Positions 9,639 through 16,480 of a stretch of DNA of 26,573 nt are shown here, one piece after another. The notes beneath the pieces are model-generated. The model did no database searches, was not told the origin of the DNA, and worked only from the letters and a program-made list of their open reading frames with translations. This stretch comes from JAIBBG01 sp046304755 (GTDB lineage Bacteria; Bacteroidota; Bacteroidia; Flavobacteriales_D; Sanyastnellaceae): NCBI GenBank assembly GCA_046304755.1, contig JBKCDO010000137.1, positions 1 to 26,573 on the forward strand, written 5' to 3'. Position 1 is the first letter of the stretch; every line of letters begins with the position of its first letter. Position numbers and translations under genes: made by a program.

Positions 9639-10823
9639 TTAGGCAATGGCCATCCATGCCATCAAGCCCATGCCGATTTTCAGCGAGTCCTCATCGATGT
9701 CGAAACGCGGATGGTGAATGCTGAAGCTTTTGCTGTCATCGCTTATACTCGAAGTCCCCAAGCGATAAAAACAACCGGGCATATGATGGCCGTAGTAGGC
9801 AAAGTCTTCGGCTGTCATGCGTACATCGAGTTCGACTACGTTGTCTTTTCCAACATAGGCTGCCGCGAGTTCTTTTGCGCGCAGCGTAAGCGCTTCGTCA
9901 TTCTTTAAAACAGGGTATCCAATCTCAATGCGAAAGTCAACGGCACCACCCATGCCTTTCACCAATCCTTCAGCCAGCGCCACCATGCGTTGATGTGCCT
10001 CCTTGCGCCAGTGTTCATCAAAGGTTCTGAACGTTCCTTCGAGCCTTACTTCGTTCGGGATAATGTTCGTTGCACCATCGGCAATCACCTTTCCAAACGA
10101 CAATACACTCGGCATGGTAGGGCTCGACCAACGGCTCACCACCTGCTGAAGCGCCACAACCAAGTGCGAGGCAATTAACACGGGGTCGATGTTGCGCTCA
10201 GGCTTTGCACCATGTCCCCCGCGACCTTTAACCGTGACATACAACTCATCCGTGCTGGCCATATACACACCGGGCTTCATCCCGATTTTTCCCACAGGCA
10301 ATTCCGGATACACATGTTGTCCGAAGATGGCCTGCGGTTGACGGTTGGCAAAAAGACCGTCCTTCAGCATCAGCGATGCGCCACCGGGTAATACTTCTTC
10401 TGCAGGTTGAAATACCAGTTGCACCGTGCCTTCCCATTCATGGCGTGTTTCCTGAAGAATGAGCGCCGCTCCCAAGAGCGAACAGGTGTGCACATCATGT
10501 CCGCACGCATGCATAACACCATCGTGCTTGCTCTTGTAAGCGACATCGTTTTGCTCGTGAATCGGCAACGCATCCATGTCGGCACGCAATGCAATCAAGC
10601 GAGAATCCGGATTTTTTCCGGTAATGAATGCCGTTATACCGTGGCCGGCTATGCCTGTTTGACATGCAATACCGGCGCGCTCCAGTTGCGCTTTCACGAA
10701 CGAAGCGGTTTCCACTTCGTGATACGAAAGTTCGGGATGCATGTGGATATGACGGCGCATCGCCAATACATCCGCGTAATAGTGTTCCGATAATTGTTTG
10801 ATGCGATCGATGAGTGAATTCAT
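9639..10823 (-). CDS. M20 family metallopeptidase / N-acyl amino acid amidohydrolase
   Basis: A 394-aa protein of the M20D amidohydrolase family (hippurate, N-acyl-amino-acid and IAA-amino-acid hydrolases), cytosolic and dinuclear-metal dependent. The metal-site motifs are present: ALRADMDALP, HACGHDVH (C107 and H109), FQPAEE (E142/E143), GQHV (H170) and a C-terminal SIHHPRFDID histidine. The dimerisation segment contains the family motif GRGGHGAKPE. No signal peptide is seen. I chose the ATG at 10823 because the longer frame would start at a TTG (10847) inside the end of the upstream gene. It lies 14 bases after that gene, so the two are probably co-transcribed. The exact substrate cannot be read from sequence; peptide or acyl-amino-acid salvage is the likely role. 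Confidence 0.9.
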   Translation of the reverse strand: MNSLIDRIKQLSEHYYADVLAMRRHIHMHPELSYHEVETASFVKAQLERAGIACQTGIAGHGITAFITGKNPDSRLIALRADMDALPIHEQNDVAYKSKHDGVMHACGHDVHTCSLLGAALILQETRHEWEGTVQLVFQPAEEVLPGGASLMLKDGLFANRQPQAIFGQHVYPELPVGKIGMKPGVYMASTDELYVTVKGRGGHGAKPERNIDPVLIASHLVVALQQVVSRWSSPTMPSVLSFGKVIADGATNIIPNEVRLEGTFRTFDEHWRKEAHQRMVALAEGLVKGMGGAVDFRIEIGYPVLKNDEALTLRAKELAAAYVGKDNVVELDVRMTAEDFAYYGHHMPGCFYRLGTSSISDDSKSFSIHHPRFDIDEDSLKIGMGLMAWMAIA

Positions 10824-10837
10824 GAGCAAGAAATGGA

Positions 10838-11212
10838 TTAAGGACAAACGCAGGATTTAGACGGATTCATCACATCAACCAATGTTGACGTAGTATCCGA
10901 CATGGCGACGATAAAGGAATAATCACCGTAGTTGAGATGATAGCGTCTTGGGTTTGCTTTCACATCGCTGGTTTCAAAATCAACGTGGCCTTCATTGCGC
11001 GCAAGATCGACTTGTTGTGTGCCAATGCCGTAACAGCTCAACTTATAATTCGCACAACTGTCAACGGAAAATGGAAACTCACGCATGTCTTGCATGACAC
11101 GTTTTTGCGGCGTCCATCCCAACCAATCGTAATTGGGAAACATGAAAAAGACTACAGCACATCCGATGGCAACACCGATCAGATAGCGCAACAATCGCTG
11201 CTTGAAATTCAT
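10838..11212 (-). CDS. DUF4258-like membrane-anchored protein
   Basis: A 124-aa protein with one N-terminal transmembrane segment or uncleaved signal (about residues 9-26, RYLIGVAIGCAVVFFMF). The soluble part matches the pattern of Bacteroidota DUF4258 proteins: a KRVMQDMREF segment, a cysteine-flanked stretch, then Y-G-I...VDLARNEGHVDFETSDV and a short beta-rich tail ending in CVC. The role of this family is unknown. It sits first in a two-gene unit with the M20 amidohydrolase and diverges from the ABC operon, sharing a 98-base intergenic region. The four cysteines, including the terminal CxC pair, would face the periplasm if the N-terminus is an anchor, so disulfide bonding or metal contact is possible. 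The DUF assignment is from memory of the family pattern and is moderate. Confidence 0.65.
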   Translation of the reverse strand: MNFKQRLLRYLIGVAIGCAVVFFMFPNYDWLGWTPQKRVMQDMREFPFSVDSCANYKLSCYGIGTQQVDLARNEGHVDFETSDVKANPRRYHLNYGDYSFIVAMSDTTSTLVDVMNPSKSCVCP

Positions 11213-11286
11213 GGTGTAAGATTAAGACAGAAATCGCAGCCACAATCCGTTAACAATTCATCACAGCGACTGCCTTTGGTCAATAG

Positions 11287-11294
11287 TATTTTCG
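11287..11294 (+). promoter_or_regulatory. Putative -7 promoter element of the ABC/DUF3299 operon
   Basis: TATTTTCG fits the TAnnTTYG pattern found repeatedly in this window and ends 16 bases before the ATG at 11311. No convincing -33 TTTG is at the usual spacing (a TTTG at 11275-11278 is too close). I see no long palindrome resembling a metal-regulator box in 11213-11310 apart from a GTTAAC core at about 11249-11254. Confidence 0.4.
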
Positions 11295-11310
11295 TCCAAA
11301 ATTCACACGC

Positions 11311-11937
11311 ATGATTGCGACTCAAGGATTGCGCTTTCAATACCCGCAAGGACCGTCATTCATTTTTCCCGACTTCAGTTGTGCCGCAGGCGAGCACCTG
11401 TTGATTTTGGGTGAAAGCGGCCGCGGTAAAACCACCTTATTGCATCTGCTTGCGGGGCTCATCAAACCAACCGGGGGTGAAATTCGGATTAACGACACAG
11501 ACACTTCCAAACTGAATAACGCAGCACTCGATCGTTTTCGGGGCCAACACATCGGTATCATTTTTCAAACTGCGCATTTTGTAGAATCCCTCAGCGTGAT
11601 GGACAACCTCATGTTGTCGCCCTTTCTTTCCGGGAAAAATGCAACGAAGGAAACCGCTTTAGCAGCGCTGAATCGACTCAACATCGGCCACAAGGCCTTT
11701 GAAAAGCCCCGCAACCTGAGTGTAGGCGAGCAACAGCGTGTAGCCATCGCGCGTGCAATGTTTCATCAGCCCGCGGTCATCTTAGCCGACGAGCCGACGA
11801 GTGCGCTCGATGACCACAACGCACATGAAGTCTTGAGTATGCTCGAAGAACAAGCGAAGCTATCGGGGGTTGCGCTGATTATTGTGACACACGACAAACG
11901 CCTGAAGGATCATTTTTCAAAACAAATCACGCTATGA
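11311..11937 (+). CDS. ABC transporter ATP-binding protein (LolD/MacB-like)
   Basis: A 208-aa ATPase subunit with all nucleotide-binding motifs: Walker A GESGRGKT (34-41), Q-loop IIFQ, signature LSVGEQQRVAIARAM (136-150) and Walker B VILADEP (catalytic pair D160/E161), followed by a SALD D-loop and an H-loop VTHD. The signature has V and E where LSGGQ has G and Q, and Walker A carries an arginine in its variable position; neither breaks the fold. Its size fits the LolD/MacB class that energises four-TM FtsX-type permeases. The stop codon overlaps the permease start (ATGA), so the two are translationally coupled. The operon with a DUF3299-like protein suggests a role in metal (zinc) acquisition instead of lipoprotein sorting, by analogy with Pseudomonas PA4064. 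Confidence 0.9.
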   Translation: MIATQGLRFQYPQGPSFIFPDFSCAAGEHLLILGESGRGKTTLLHLLAGLIKPTGGEIRINDTDTSKLNNAALDRFRGQHIGIIFQTAHFVESLSVMDNLMLSPFLSGKNATKETALAALNRLNIGHKAFEKPRNLSVGEQQRVAIARAMFHQPAVILADEPTSALDDHNAHEVLSMLEEQAKLSGVALIIVTHDKRLKDHFSKQITL

Positions 11938-13145
11938 ATCTGATCAAGATTTCCTGGAGCAACATCCGACACAAGCCGCTGAACACGCTGCTGAGCATTG
12001 TGCTCCTTTCATTCGGTATTGGAATCATTTCGTTGATGCTGCTGTTGAAGGAACAGATCGGCGAAAAGTTTGACCGCAACATCAAGGACATCGACTTTGT
12101 GCTGGCCGCCAAGGGCAGTCCGTTGCAAAGCATGCTCGCCAACATCTACCATGTGGATGCACCCACCGGCAACATCAGCGTTTCCGCCGCGAAGCGCATC
12201 ATCAAAAACCCCATGGTTGCTGAAGCGATTCCATTGGCCTATGGCGACAATTACGAGAAGTTCAGAATCGTCGGTACCAACAACAAATACCCCGATCATT
12301 ACGGATGTGTGGTGAAAGAAGGTAAATCCTTTGAGCAACCGTTTGAAGTTGTACTCGGCGCCAACGTGGCTGCCGAGACAGGGTTGAAACTCGGCAGCAC
12401 CTTTACCAGCATGCATGGATTCGACAATGCCGCGGACGACACAGAGGCGCATCACCACCAGCTGTTCACGGTTGTCGGTATTTACGAAACGAGCAATTCC
12501 GTAATTGACAACCTCATCCTCACGCCGGTAGAAACAACCTGGATGGTGCATGAACACCCCGTTGAGGATAGCCTAGGGACCGATAGTACTGCTGTTGAAC
12601 CCGAGCGTGAAATGACTGCTTACCTCATCAAGAAGCGCAACAAGGGTGCCTTTGGCATGCTATCCAAACTCACTGAAGACACAACGATGCAGCTGGCTAA
12701 TGTGGCGGTAGAGAACAATCGCCTGATGAACAACTTTGGACTTGGACTGAGCACCATCACGGCGATTGCCATCGTGATCATGCTCATTTCTTTTGTGAGC
12801 ATTTTCATTTCGCTCTATAATGCCATGCGCGAAAGACGCTACGAGCTTGCATTGATGCGTACCATGGGCGGAACACGCTTTACCTTATTCCGCTTGATTA
12901 TCCAGGAAGGGTTGCTGCTCGTGTTCTTCGGCTTCTTGATTGGTGCGGCGCTGAGTCGCTTGGGCTTGTTGGTCTTGAGTCATTTCATGAAAGAGAACTT
13001 CCACTACAGTTTCGATAAATTGGCGCCGGGTCCGCTTGAGTTCGCCTTGCTGGGCATAACTTTGTTCATCGGTTTTATCGCCTCGGCTTTACCGGCCCGT
13101 CAGGCGTTGAAACTGGATATCGCTAAAACATTGACGCATGCTTAA
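11934..13145 (+). CDS. ABC transporter permease, MacB/FtsX-type, with His-rich extracytoplasmic loop
   Basis: A 403-aa integral membrane protein. TM1 is near residues 19-40 (LSIVLLSFGIGIISLMLLL). A large extracytoplasmic MacB-PCD-like domain follows (about 45-265), then three C-terminal helices (ITAIAIVIMLISFVSIF, LLLVFFGFLIGAAL and LLGITLFIGFIASAL) with the FtsX-type end PARQALKLDIAKTL. The periplasmic domain carries DDTEAHHHQL with H173-H175, just before a VVGIYETSNSVIDN stretch. A histidine cluster at this point is also typical of permeases associated with DUF3299/ZrgA zinc operons, which supports metal handling over lipid or drug export. The gene overlaps the ATPase by 4 bases and the next gene by 8. 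The transported substrate and direction are not proven by sequence. Confidence 0.88.
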   Translation: MNLIKISWSNIRHKPLNTLLSIVLLSFGIGIISLMLLLKEQIGEKFDRNIKDIDFVLAAKGSPLQSMLANIYHVDAPTGNISVSAAKRIIKNPMVAEAIPLAYGDNYEKFRIVGTNNKYPDHYGCVVKEGKSFEQPFEVVLGANVAAETGLKLGSTFTSMHGFDNAADDTEAHHHQLFTVVGIYETSNSVIDNLILTPVETTWMVHEHPVEDSLGTDSTAVEPEREMTAYLIKKRNKGAFGMLSKLTEDTTMQLANVAVENNRLMNNFGLGLSTITAIAIVIMLISFVSIFISLYNAMRERRYELALMRTMGGTRFTLFRLIIQEGLLLVFFGFLIGAALSRLGLLVLSHFMKENFHYSFDKLAPGPLEFALLGITLFIGFIASALPARQALKLDIAKTLTHA

Positions 13146-13686
13146 GAAAATAATCTTCATCGTTGCAGGAGTAGCCATTGCGGCGGGAACGTATGGCTTC
13201 ATGCAGGTGGAGAAAACACCGCAGCAGCCCGTGAAAGCCATGGCGATGGCGGATTGGTCCATGGGCAATAGCTTGTCGGTCATTCCTCATTTTGCTCCGG
13301 GGCAAATTGTCGAACTCACCTGGCACGCACTCACTGATGTGACGTTCAAGGAAATGTACGTGCAGGACATCGACTCCTACTACTGGAAACCAACCTTCGG
13401 ACCCGGTGTGAAGGCCATGGAGGGCAAAGAAGTGTATATCACGGGCTATGTCATTCCGGTTGATTACGATGAAAACTTCTACGTGGTATCACGCTATCCC
13501 TACGCCAATTGTTACTTCTGCGGTGGTGGCGGTCCTGAGAGTGTTGTGGATTTGCGTTTCGCGAGCAAAAACCGCACATACAAAACAGACGAGCGTCTCA
13601 CCTTCCGCGGCAAGCTGAAACTCAACGCCACCGACATTTATCAGATGAATTACATTCTCGAAGGCGCAACGGAATACAAGCCTTAG
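13138..13686 (+). CDS. DUF3299-like periplasmic protein of the ABC operon
   Basis: A 182-aa protein with an N-terminal signal anchor (LKKIIFIVAGVAIAAGTYGFM). The mature part has the layout of DUF3299: a W-aromatic region, then GKEVYITGYVIPVDYDENFYVV, then YANCYFCGGGGPES, where proteobacterial members have a cysteine followed by a proline-rich loop, and a GKLKLN strand near the end. C125 and C128 form a CxxC. In Pseudomonas and Vibrio, DUF3299 proteins are encoded with an ATPase, this type of permease and a DUF2796/ZrgA protein in zinc-starvation operons (named from memory). The start overlaps the permease end by 8 bases, showing coupling. A zinc-related periplasmic helper is the likely role; the biochemical activity of DUF3299 is not established to my knowledge. 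Confidence 0.75.
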   Translation: MLKKIIFIVAGVAIAAGTYGFMQVEKTPQQPVKAMAMADWSMGNSLSVIPHFAPGQIVELTWHALTDVTFKEMYVQDIDSYYWKPTFGPGVKAMEGKEVYITGYVIPVDYDENFYVVSRYPYANCYFCGGGGPESVVDLRFASKNRTYKTDERLTFRGKLKLNATDIYQMNYILEGATEYKP

Positions 13687-13690
13687 TGCT

Positions 13691-13698
13691 TATATTCG
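13691..13698 (+). promoter_or_regulatory. Putative -7 promoter element of the OmpA-like gene
   Basis: TATATTCG (TAnnTTYG type) ends 25 bases before the ATG at 13724. A short imperfect inverted repeat, GGTA-TTTAAAT-TACC, follows at about 13702-13716, where transcription would start. No terminator hairpin is visible after the DUF3299 gene, so read-through from the ABC operon is also possible. Confidence 0.4.
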
Positions 13699-13723
13699 CA
13701 GGGTATTTAAATTACCTAACCTA

Positions 13724-14827
13724 ATGTTTTCCCTTCGTCGCCAATGCTACTTGGTGATTCTATGTATTATCGTTTCACTACGCGGCTTCGCGCAGTTCAA
13801 CCAATGTGATTCCATTGAATGGAATTTCGGGGTGAATCAATTCGCTATTGACGGCGACAACCTACTGGCTGATTTGGCCGATAAAGGTTGGGACGAAAGC
13901 TTTTTTCAAACGAAACAAATAGAGGTCACCATCTTCGGTGCCACCGACTGTCCGGGTTCGATGGCCTATAACACCAAACTCGCCGGTAACCGTGCGCTTT
14001 ACTTGCGCAATTATTTCGAAGTTTCTGAATTCCCGGGATTAACTATTGCGGATAGTTACGCGATACCTGAGCGCAATTGCACACGCCCCGGACAAGGCTA
14101 CAATCCGGCCGATCGCGTAACGCATTTGAGGGTGTGCTGGAGTGATGCAGGAACAACTCCTGCTCAAATAAAAACCACCGAAGAAGAGACAGTTGTTGAT
14201 GCGCAGAAGCCGGTTGATCATACCATAGAGGGGCAGCAAACAGAGGAGAAAGTTCAAACCGAACAAGTCGACGATAACGCACAGCCTATTGAGCAGCGTG
14301 ACTCTTCTGCAGTGGTGGTGAGTCCAACCGACGTGCCGGTCGTTTTAGATTCAGCGCTCAGCACCATCCCGAAAATGCCGGATTCCGCTGCGTTCATCCT
14401 ACCCACGAAACCCAAAAAGACGCTAAGCGTGGAGAAGATGGAAGATCTGAACGCAGGCGACGAGGTGATAGTCGAGGGCTTGAATTTCTATCCCGGCAGT
14501 CACCGCACATTGCCCGAGGCCAAGCCGATCTTGAAAAAGCTGCTGGAGCTGATGCAGAATAATCCCACCATGATGATTGAAATTCAAGGCCACGTGTGTT
14601 GCGCCTCCAAGCCCAATGACGACGGTCTGGATGATGAGACAGGTGATTTCCGTTTATCATGGAACCGTGCGCAATTCGTGCGTGATTATTTGGTACAGAA
14701 TGGCATCGATGCATCGCGAATCACCTACCGCGGCTATGCAATGACACATCCATTGGTTTATCCTGAAGCCACCATTCAAGATCAAATCAAAAATCGCCGC
14801 GTTGAAATTCTGATTACCGCTGAATAA
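13724..14827 (+). CDS. OmpA family envelope protein with GHVCC-type OmpA domain
   Basis: A 367-aa secreted protein. Residues 1-24 are a signal peptide (LVILCIIVSLRGFAQ). The first half (about 25-145) is cysteine-containing and holds an OmpA-reminiscent stretch TIFGATDCPGSMAYNTKLAGNRALYLRNYF. An acidic, Gln-rich, low-complexity linker follows (about 150-225). The C-terminal OmpA-like domain (about 235-367) shows LNFYPGSHRTLPEAKPIL, IEIQGHVCC, LSWNRAQFVRDYLVQNGID, ITYRGYAMTHPL and a closing KNRRVEI. In the classical family the loop reads GHTD, where the aspartate binds the diaminopimelate of peptidoglycan; here it is GHVC, followed by an acidic insert (NDDGLDDETGDF). It probably sits in the periplasm at the peptidoglycan/outer-membrane boundary, but its binding mode may differ from the classical one. 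Confidence 0.85.
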   Translation: MFSLRRQCYLVILCIIVSLRGFAQFNQCDSIEWNFGVNQFAIDGDNLLADLADKGWDESFFQTKQIEVTIFGATDCPGSMAYNTKLAGNRALYLRNYFEVSEFPGLTIADSYAIPERNCTRPGQGYNPADRVTHLRVCWSDAGTTPAQIKTTEEETVVDAQKPVDHTIEGQQTEEKVQTEQVDDNAQPIEQRDSSAVVVSPTDVPVVLDSALSTIPKMPDSAAFILPTKPKKTLSVEKMEDLNAGDEVIVEGLNFYPGSHRTLPEAKPILKKLLELMQNNPTMMIEIQGHVCCASKPNDDGLDDETGDFRLSWNRAQFVRDYLVQNGIDASRITYRGYAMTHPLVYPEATIQDQIKNRRVEILITAE

Positions 14828-14830
14828 GGG

Positions 14831-14861
14831 TTGGACAATAGACCGAATCGAAGTACTTTCG
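14831..14861 (+). promoter_or_regulatory. Putative sigma-A promoter of efp
   Basis: TTG at 14831-14833 and TACTTTCG at 14854-14861 are 20 bases apart, matching the Bacteroidota -33/-7 arrangement with the TTCG variant. The -7 element ends 22 bases before the efp ATG. Confidence 0.5.
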
Positions 14862-14883
14862 CGCCTGCAAAAACCCCATTATC

Positions 14884-15450
14884 ATGGCAACAACCACCGC
14901 TGACATCTCTAATGGCCTGTGCTTCCGCATGGACACGCACATCTGGCGAGTGATGGAATTCCTTCACGTAAAGCCAGGAAAAGGACCGGCTTTCGTTCGT
15001 ACCAAGATTAAAAACCTGAACAACGGTAAAATCGTTGACAAAACCTTCAATAGCGGAGTCGCCATTGATGTGGTGCGCATTGAAACCCGCGAATATCAGT
15101 TCCTTTACAAGGACGATAATTATAACTTCATGAATCTCGATGATTACGAGCAAATCTCTATCCCGGATGTCATGATCAACGCACCTCAATTCCTGAAAGA
15201 AGGGATGAAGTGTATCGTGCTCTTCAACACAGAAGACGACCAGCCGATGAGCTGCGATCTTCCGCAATACGTGGAGTTCGAAATCGTCTACACCGAGCCC
15301 GGTGTGCGCGGTGATACAGCGACCAACGCCACCAAGCCGGCGAAACTGGATGTTGGCGTAGAAGTGCGCGTTCCGCTCTTCATTAATGAAGGTGATACCG
15401 TTCGCGTGGATACTACAACCGGTCAGTACCACGAACGTGTGAAAAAATAA
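14884..15450 (+). CDS. efp: Elongation factor P
   Basis: At 188 aa this is full length for EF-P, which binds between the ribosomal P and E sites and speeds peptide-bond formation at proline runs. The N-terminal KOW-like domain carries the tip loop VKPGKGPAF, with K33 equivalent to the modified Lys34 of E. coli. Two OB-fold domains follow, with the family signature near residues 145-175 (ATKPAKLDVGVEVRVPLFIN and EGDTVRVDTTTGQY). The start ATG is clear: MATTTADISNGLCF. It is followed by a strong terminator and then an lpxD-family gene, an order common in Bacteroidota. No EpmA or other EF-P modification gene is visible in the window. Confidence 0.97.
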   Translation: MATTTADISNGLCFRMDTHIWRVMEFLHVKPGKGPAFVRTKIKNLNNGKIVDKTFNSGVAIDVVRIETREYQFLYKDDNYNFMNLDDYEQISIPDVMINAPQFLKEGMKCIVLFNTEDDQPMSCDLPQYVEFEIVYTEPGVRGDTATNATKPAKLDVGVEVRVPLFINEGDTVRVDTTTGQYHERVKK

Positions 15451-15496
15451 TTGCACACTTACCGTGCAAAGGCCGTCCGCGTGACGGCCTTTTTTA
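15451..15496 (+). terminator. Intrinsic terminator after efp, with an upstream small hairpin
   Basis: A 10-bp stem (left arm 15468-15477, right arm 15483-15492, GGCCGTC/GACGGCC) runs into a T tract at 15490-15495. Immediately before it, TTGCAC (15451-15456) pairs with GTGCAA (15464-15469) in a second hairpin that shares two bases with the terminator stem, so the two are mutually competing structures. Confidence 0.85.
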
Positions 15497-15512
15497 TTCC
15501 TGGGTGCGCCCC

Positions 15513-15520
15513 TAAATTTG
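15513..15520 (+). promoter_or_regulatory. -7 promoter element close to the lpxD start
   Basis: TAAATTTG is an exact TAnnTTTG match and ends only 7 bases before the ATG at 15528. With a usual distance to the transcription start, the message would have almost no leader. The -33 region overlaps the T tract of the efp terminator and lacks a clear TTTG. Confidence 0.5.
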
Positions 15521-15527
15521 ACGCCAC

Positions 15528-16460
15528 ATGAAATTAGCCACGCCACATACTCTGGCACAAATAGCCCAAATCGCCGGTTGTGAATTCGCCGGTGACCCGG
15601 CATTTATGATTACCGGCATCAATGAAATCCATCGCGTTGAATACGGCGACATTGTATTTGTTGATCACCCCAAGTATTACGAGAAGGCATTGACTAGCGC
15701 TGCTTCCGTGGTGATTATCAACCGGAAAATCGATGCGCCGGAAGGCAAGTGTTTGCTGTTTTCGAATGATCCCTTCGCCACGTACAACGCGCTCACCGGC
15801 CACTTTTCACCCTGGTCGTTGCCGATGGATTCCAAGGGAAAGAATGTCCGCATCAGTGCAAGCGCGCATGTTCATCCATCAGTCATTATGGGTGATAACG
15901 TGACCATTGGCGACCAGTGCGTCATTCATCCCGGTGTGGTCTTGTACAACAACATCACCATCGGTGATCGCTCTATCATCCACGCCAACACCGTTATTGG
16001 AAGCGATGCGTTCTACTACAAAACACGTCCTGAAGGCCGCGAAAAAATGCACTCTGTCGGAGGTGTTGTCATCGAACACGATGTGGAAATCGGCGCTGCG
16101 TGCACCATTGACCGGGGTGTTTCAGCCGCTACACACATTGGCGCTCACACGAAAATTGACAATCACGTACATATTGGTCACGATACGATTATTGGTAAGC
16201 ATTGTTTATTCGCTGCGCACGTTGGTATCGCCGGTTGTGTCGTCATGGAAGACCACGTCATCTTGTGGGGGCAGGTTGGGGTCACCAGCAATGTCCGCAT
16301 TGGTGAAAAAGCAGTGGTGCTCGGTCAGAGCGGGGTAACGAAGGATATTGCCGGTGGAAAAACCTACTTCGGCACACCCGCAGAGGAAGCGCGCGGCAAA
16401 TACCGCGAGATGGCGGCTATGCGAAAATTACCGGCCGCCATTGACAAATTGGGTTTGTAG
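15528..16460 (+). CDS. lpxD: LpxD-family UDP-3-O-acylglucosamine N-acyltransferase
   Basis: A 310-aa left-handed beta-helix acyltransferase. The N-terminal LpxD domain (1-100) binds the uridine part of the substrate; hexapeptide repeats follow from about 105 to 285 (NVTIGDQCVI, NITIGDRSII, HDVEIGAACTI, HVHIGHDTIIGKH, NVRIGEKAVVLGQ). The catalytic histidine equivalent is H218 in HIGHDT. The segment TIDRGVSAATHIGAHTKIDN is the family hallmark. LpxD adds a 3-hydroxyacyl chain to the 2-amino group of the lipid A precursor. It is shorter than canonical LpxD (about 340 aa), and the loop usually reading GFGF is replaced by AFYYKTRPEG. Bacteroidota genomes often have this second paralogue next to efp besides the one in the lpxC/fabZ-lpxA cluster, so it may act on a related substrate or serve as a paralogue. 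Confidence 0.88.
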   Translation: MKLATPHTLAQIAQIAGCEFAGDPAFMITGINEIHRVEYGDIVFVDHPKYYEKALTSAASVVIINRKIDAPEGKCLLFSNDPFATYNALTGHFSPWSLPMDSKGKNVRISASAHVHPSVIMGDNVTIGDQCVIHPGVVLYNNITIGDRSIIHANTVIGSDAFYYKTRPEGREKMHSVGGVVIEHDVEIGAACTIDRGVSAATHIGAHTKIDNHVHIGHDTIIGKHCLFAAHVGIAGCVVMEDHVILWGQVGVTSNVRIGEKAVVLGQSGVTKDIAGGKTYFGTPAEEARGKYREMAAMRKLPAAIDKLGL

Positions 16461-16468
16461 TACTTTTG
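16441..16468 (+). promoter_or_regulatory. Internal promoter for the PP2C phosphatase at the lpxD 3' end
   Basis: TTGAC at 16441-16445 and TACTTTTG at 16461-16468 form a good -33/-7 pair with 17 bases between the TTG and the -7 element. The -7 element begins directly after the lpxD stop codon. Transcription would start about 6 bases before the ATG at 16481, which argues for that start over the in-frame TTG at 16466. Confidence 0.5.
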
Positions 16469-16480
16469 AAAGGCTCATCC

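Noticed and set aside
14782..15603. 273-aa open frame on the minus strand opposite efp and the lpxD start
   Set aside because: It covers the well-supported efp gene, its terminator and the lpxD start in antisense, and its product has no recognisable domain or signal; it follows from codon bias of efp.
16466..16480. TTG start for the PP2C phosphatase
   Set aside because: It overlaps the probable -7 promoter element; the ATG at 16481 fits better.
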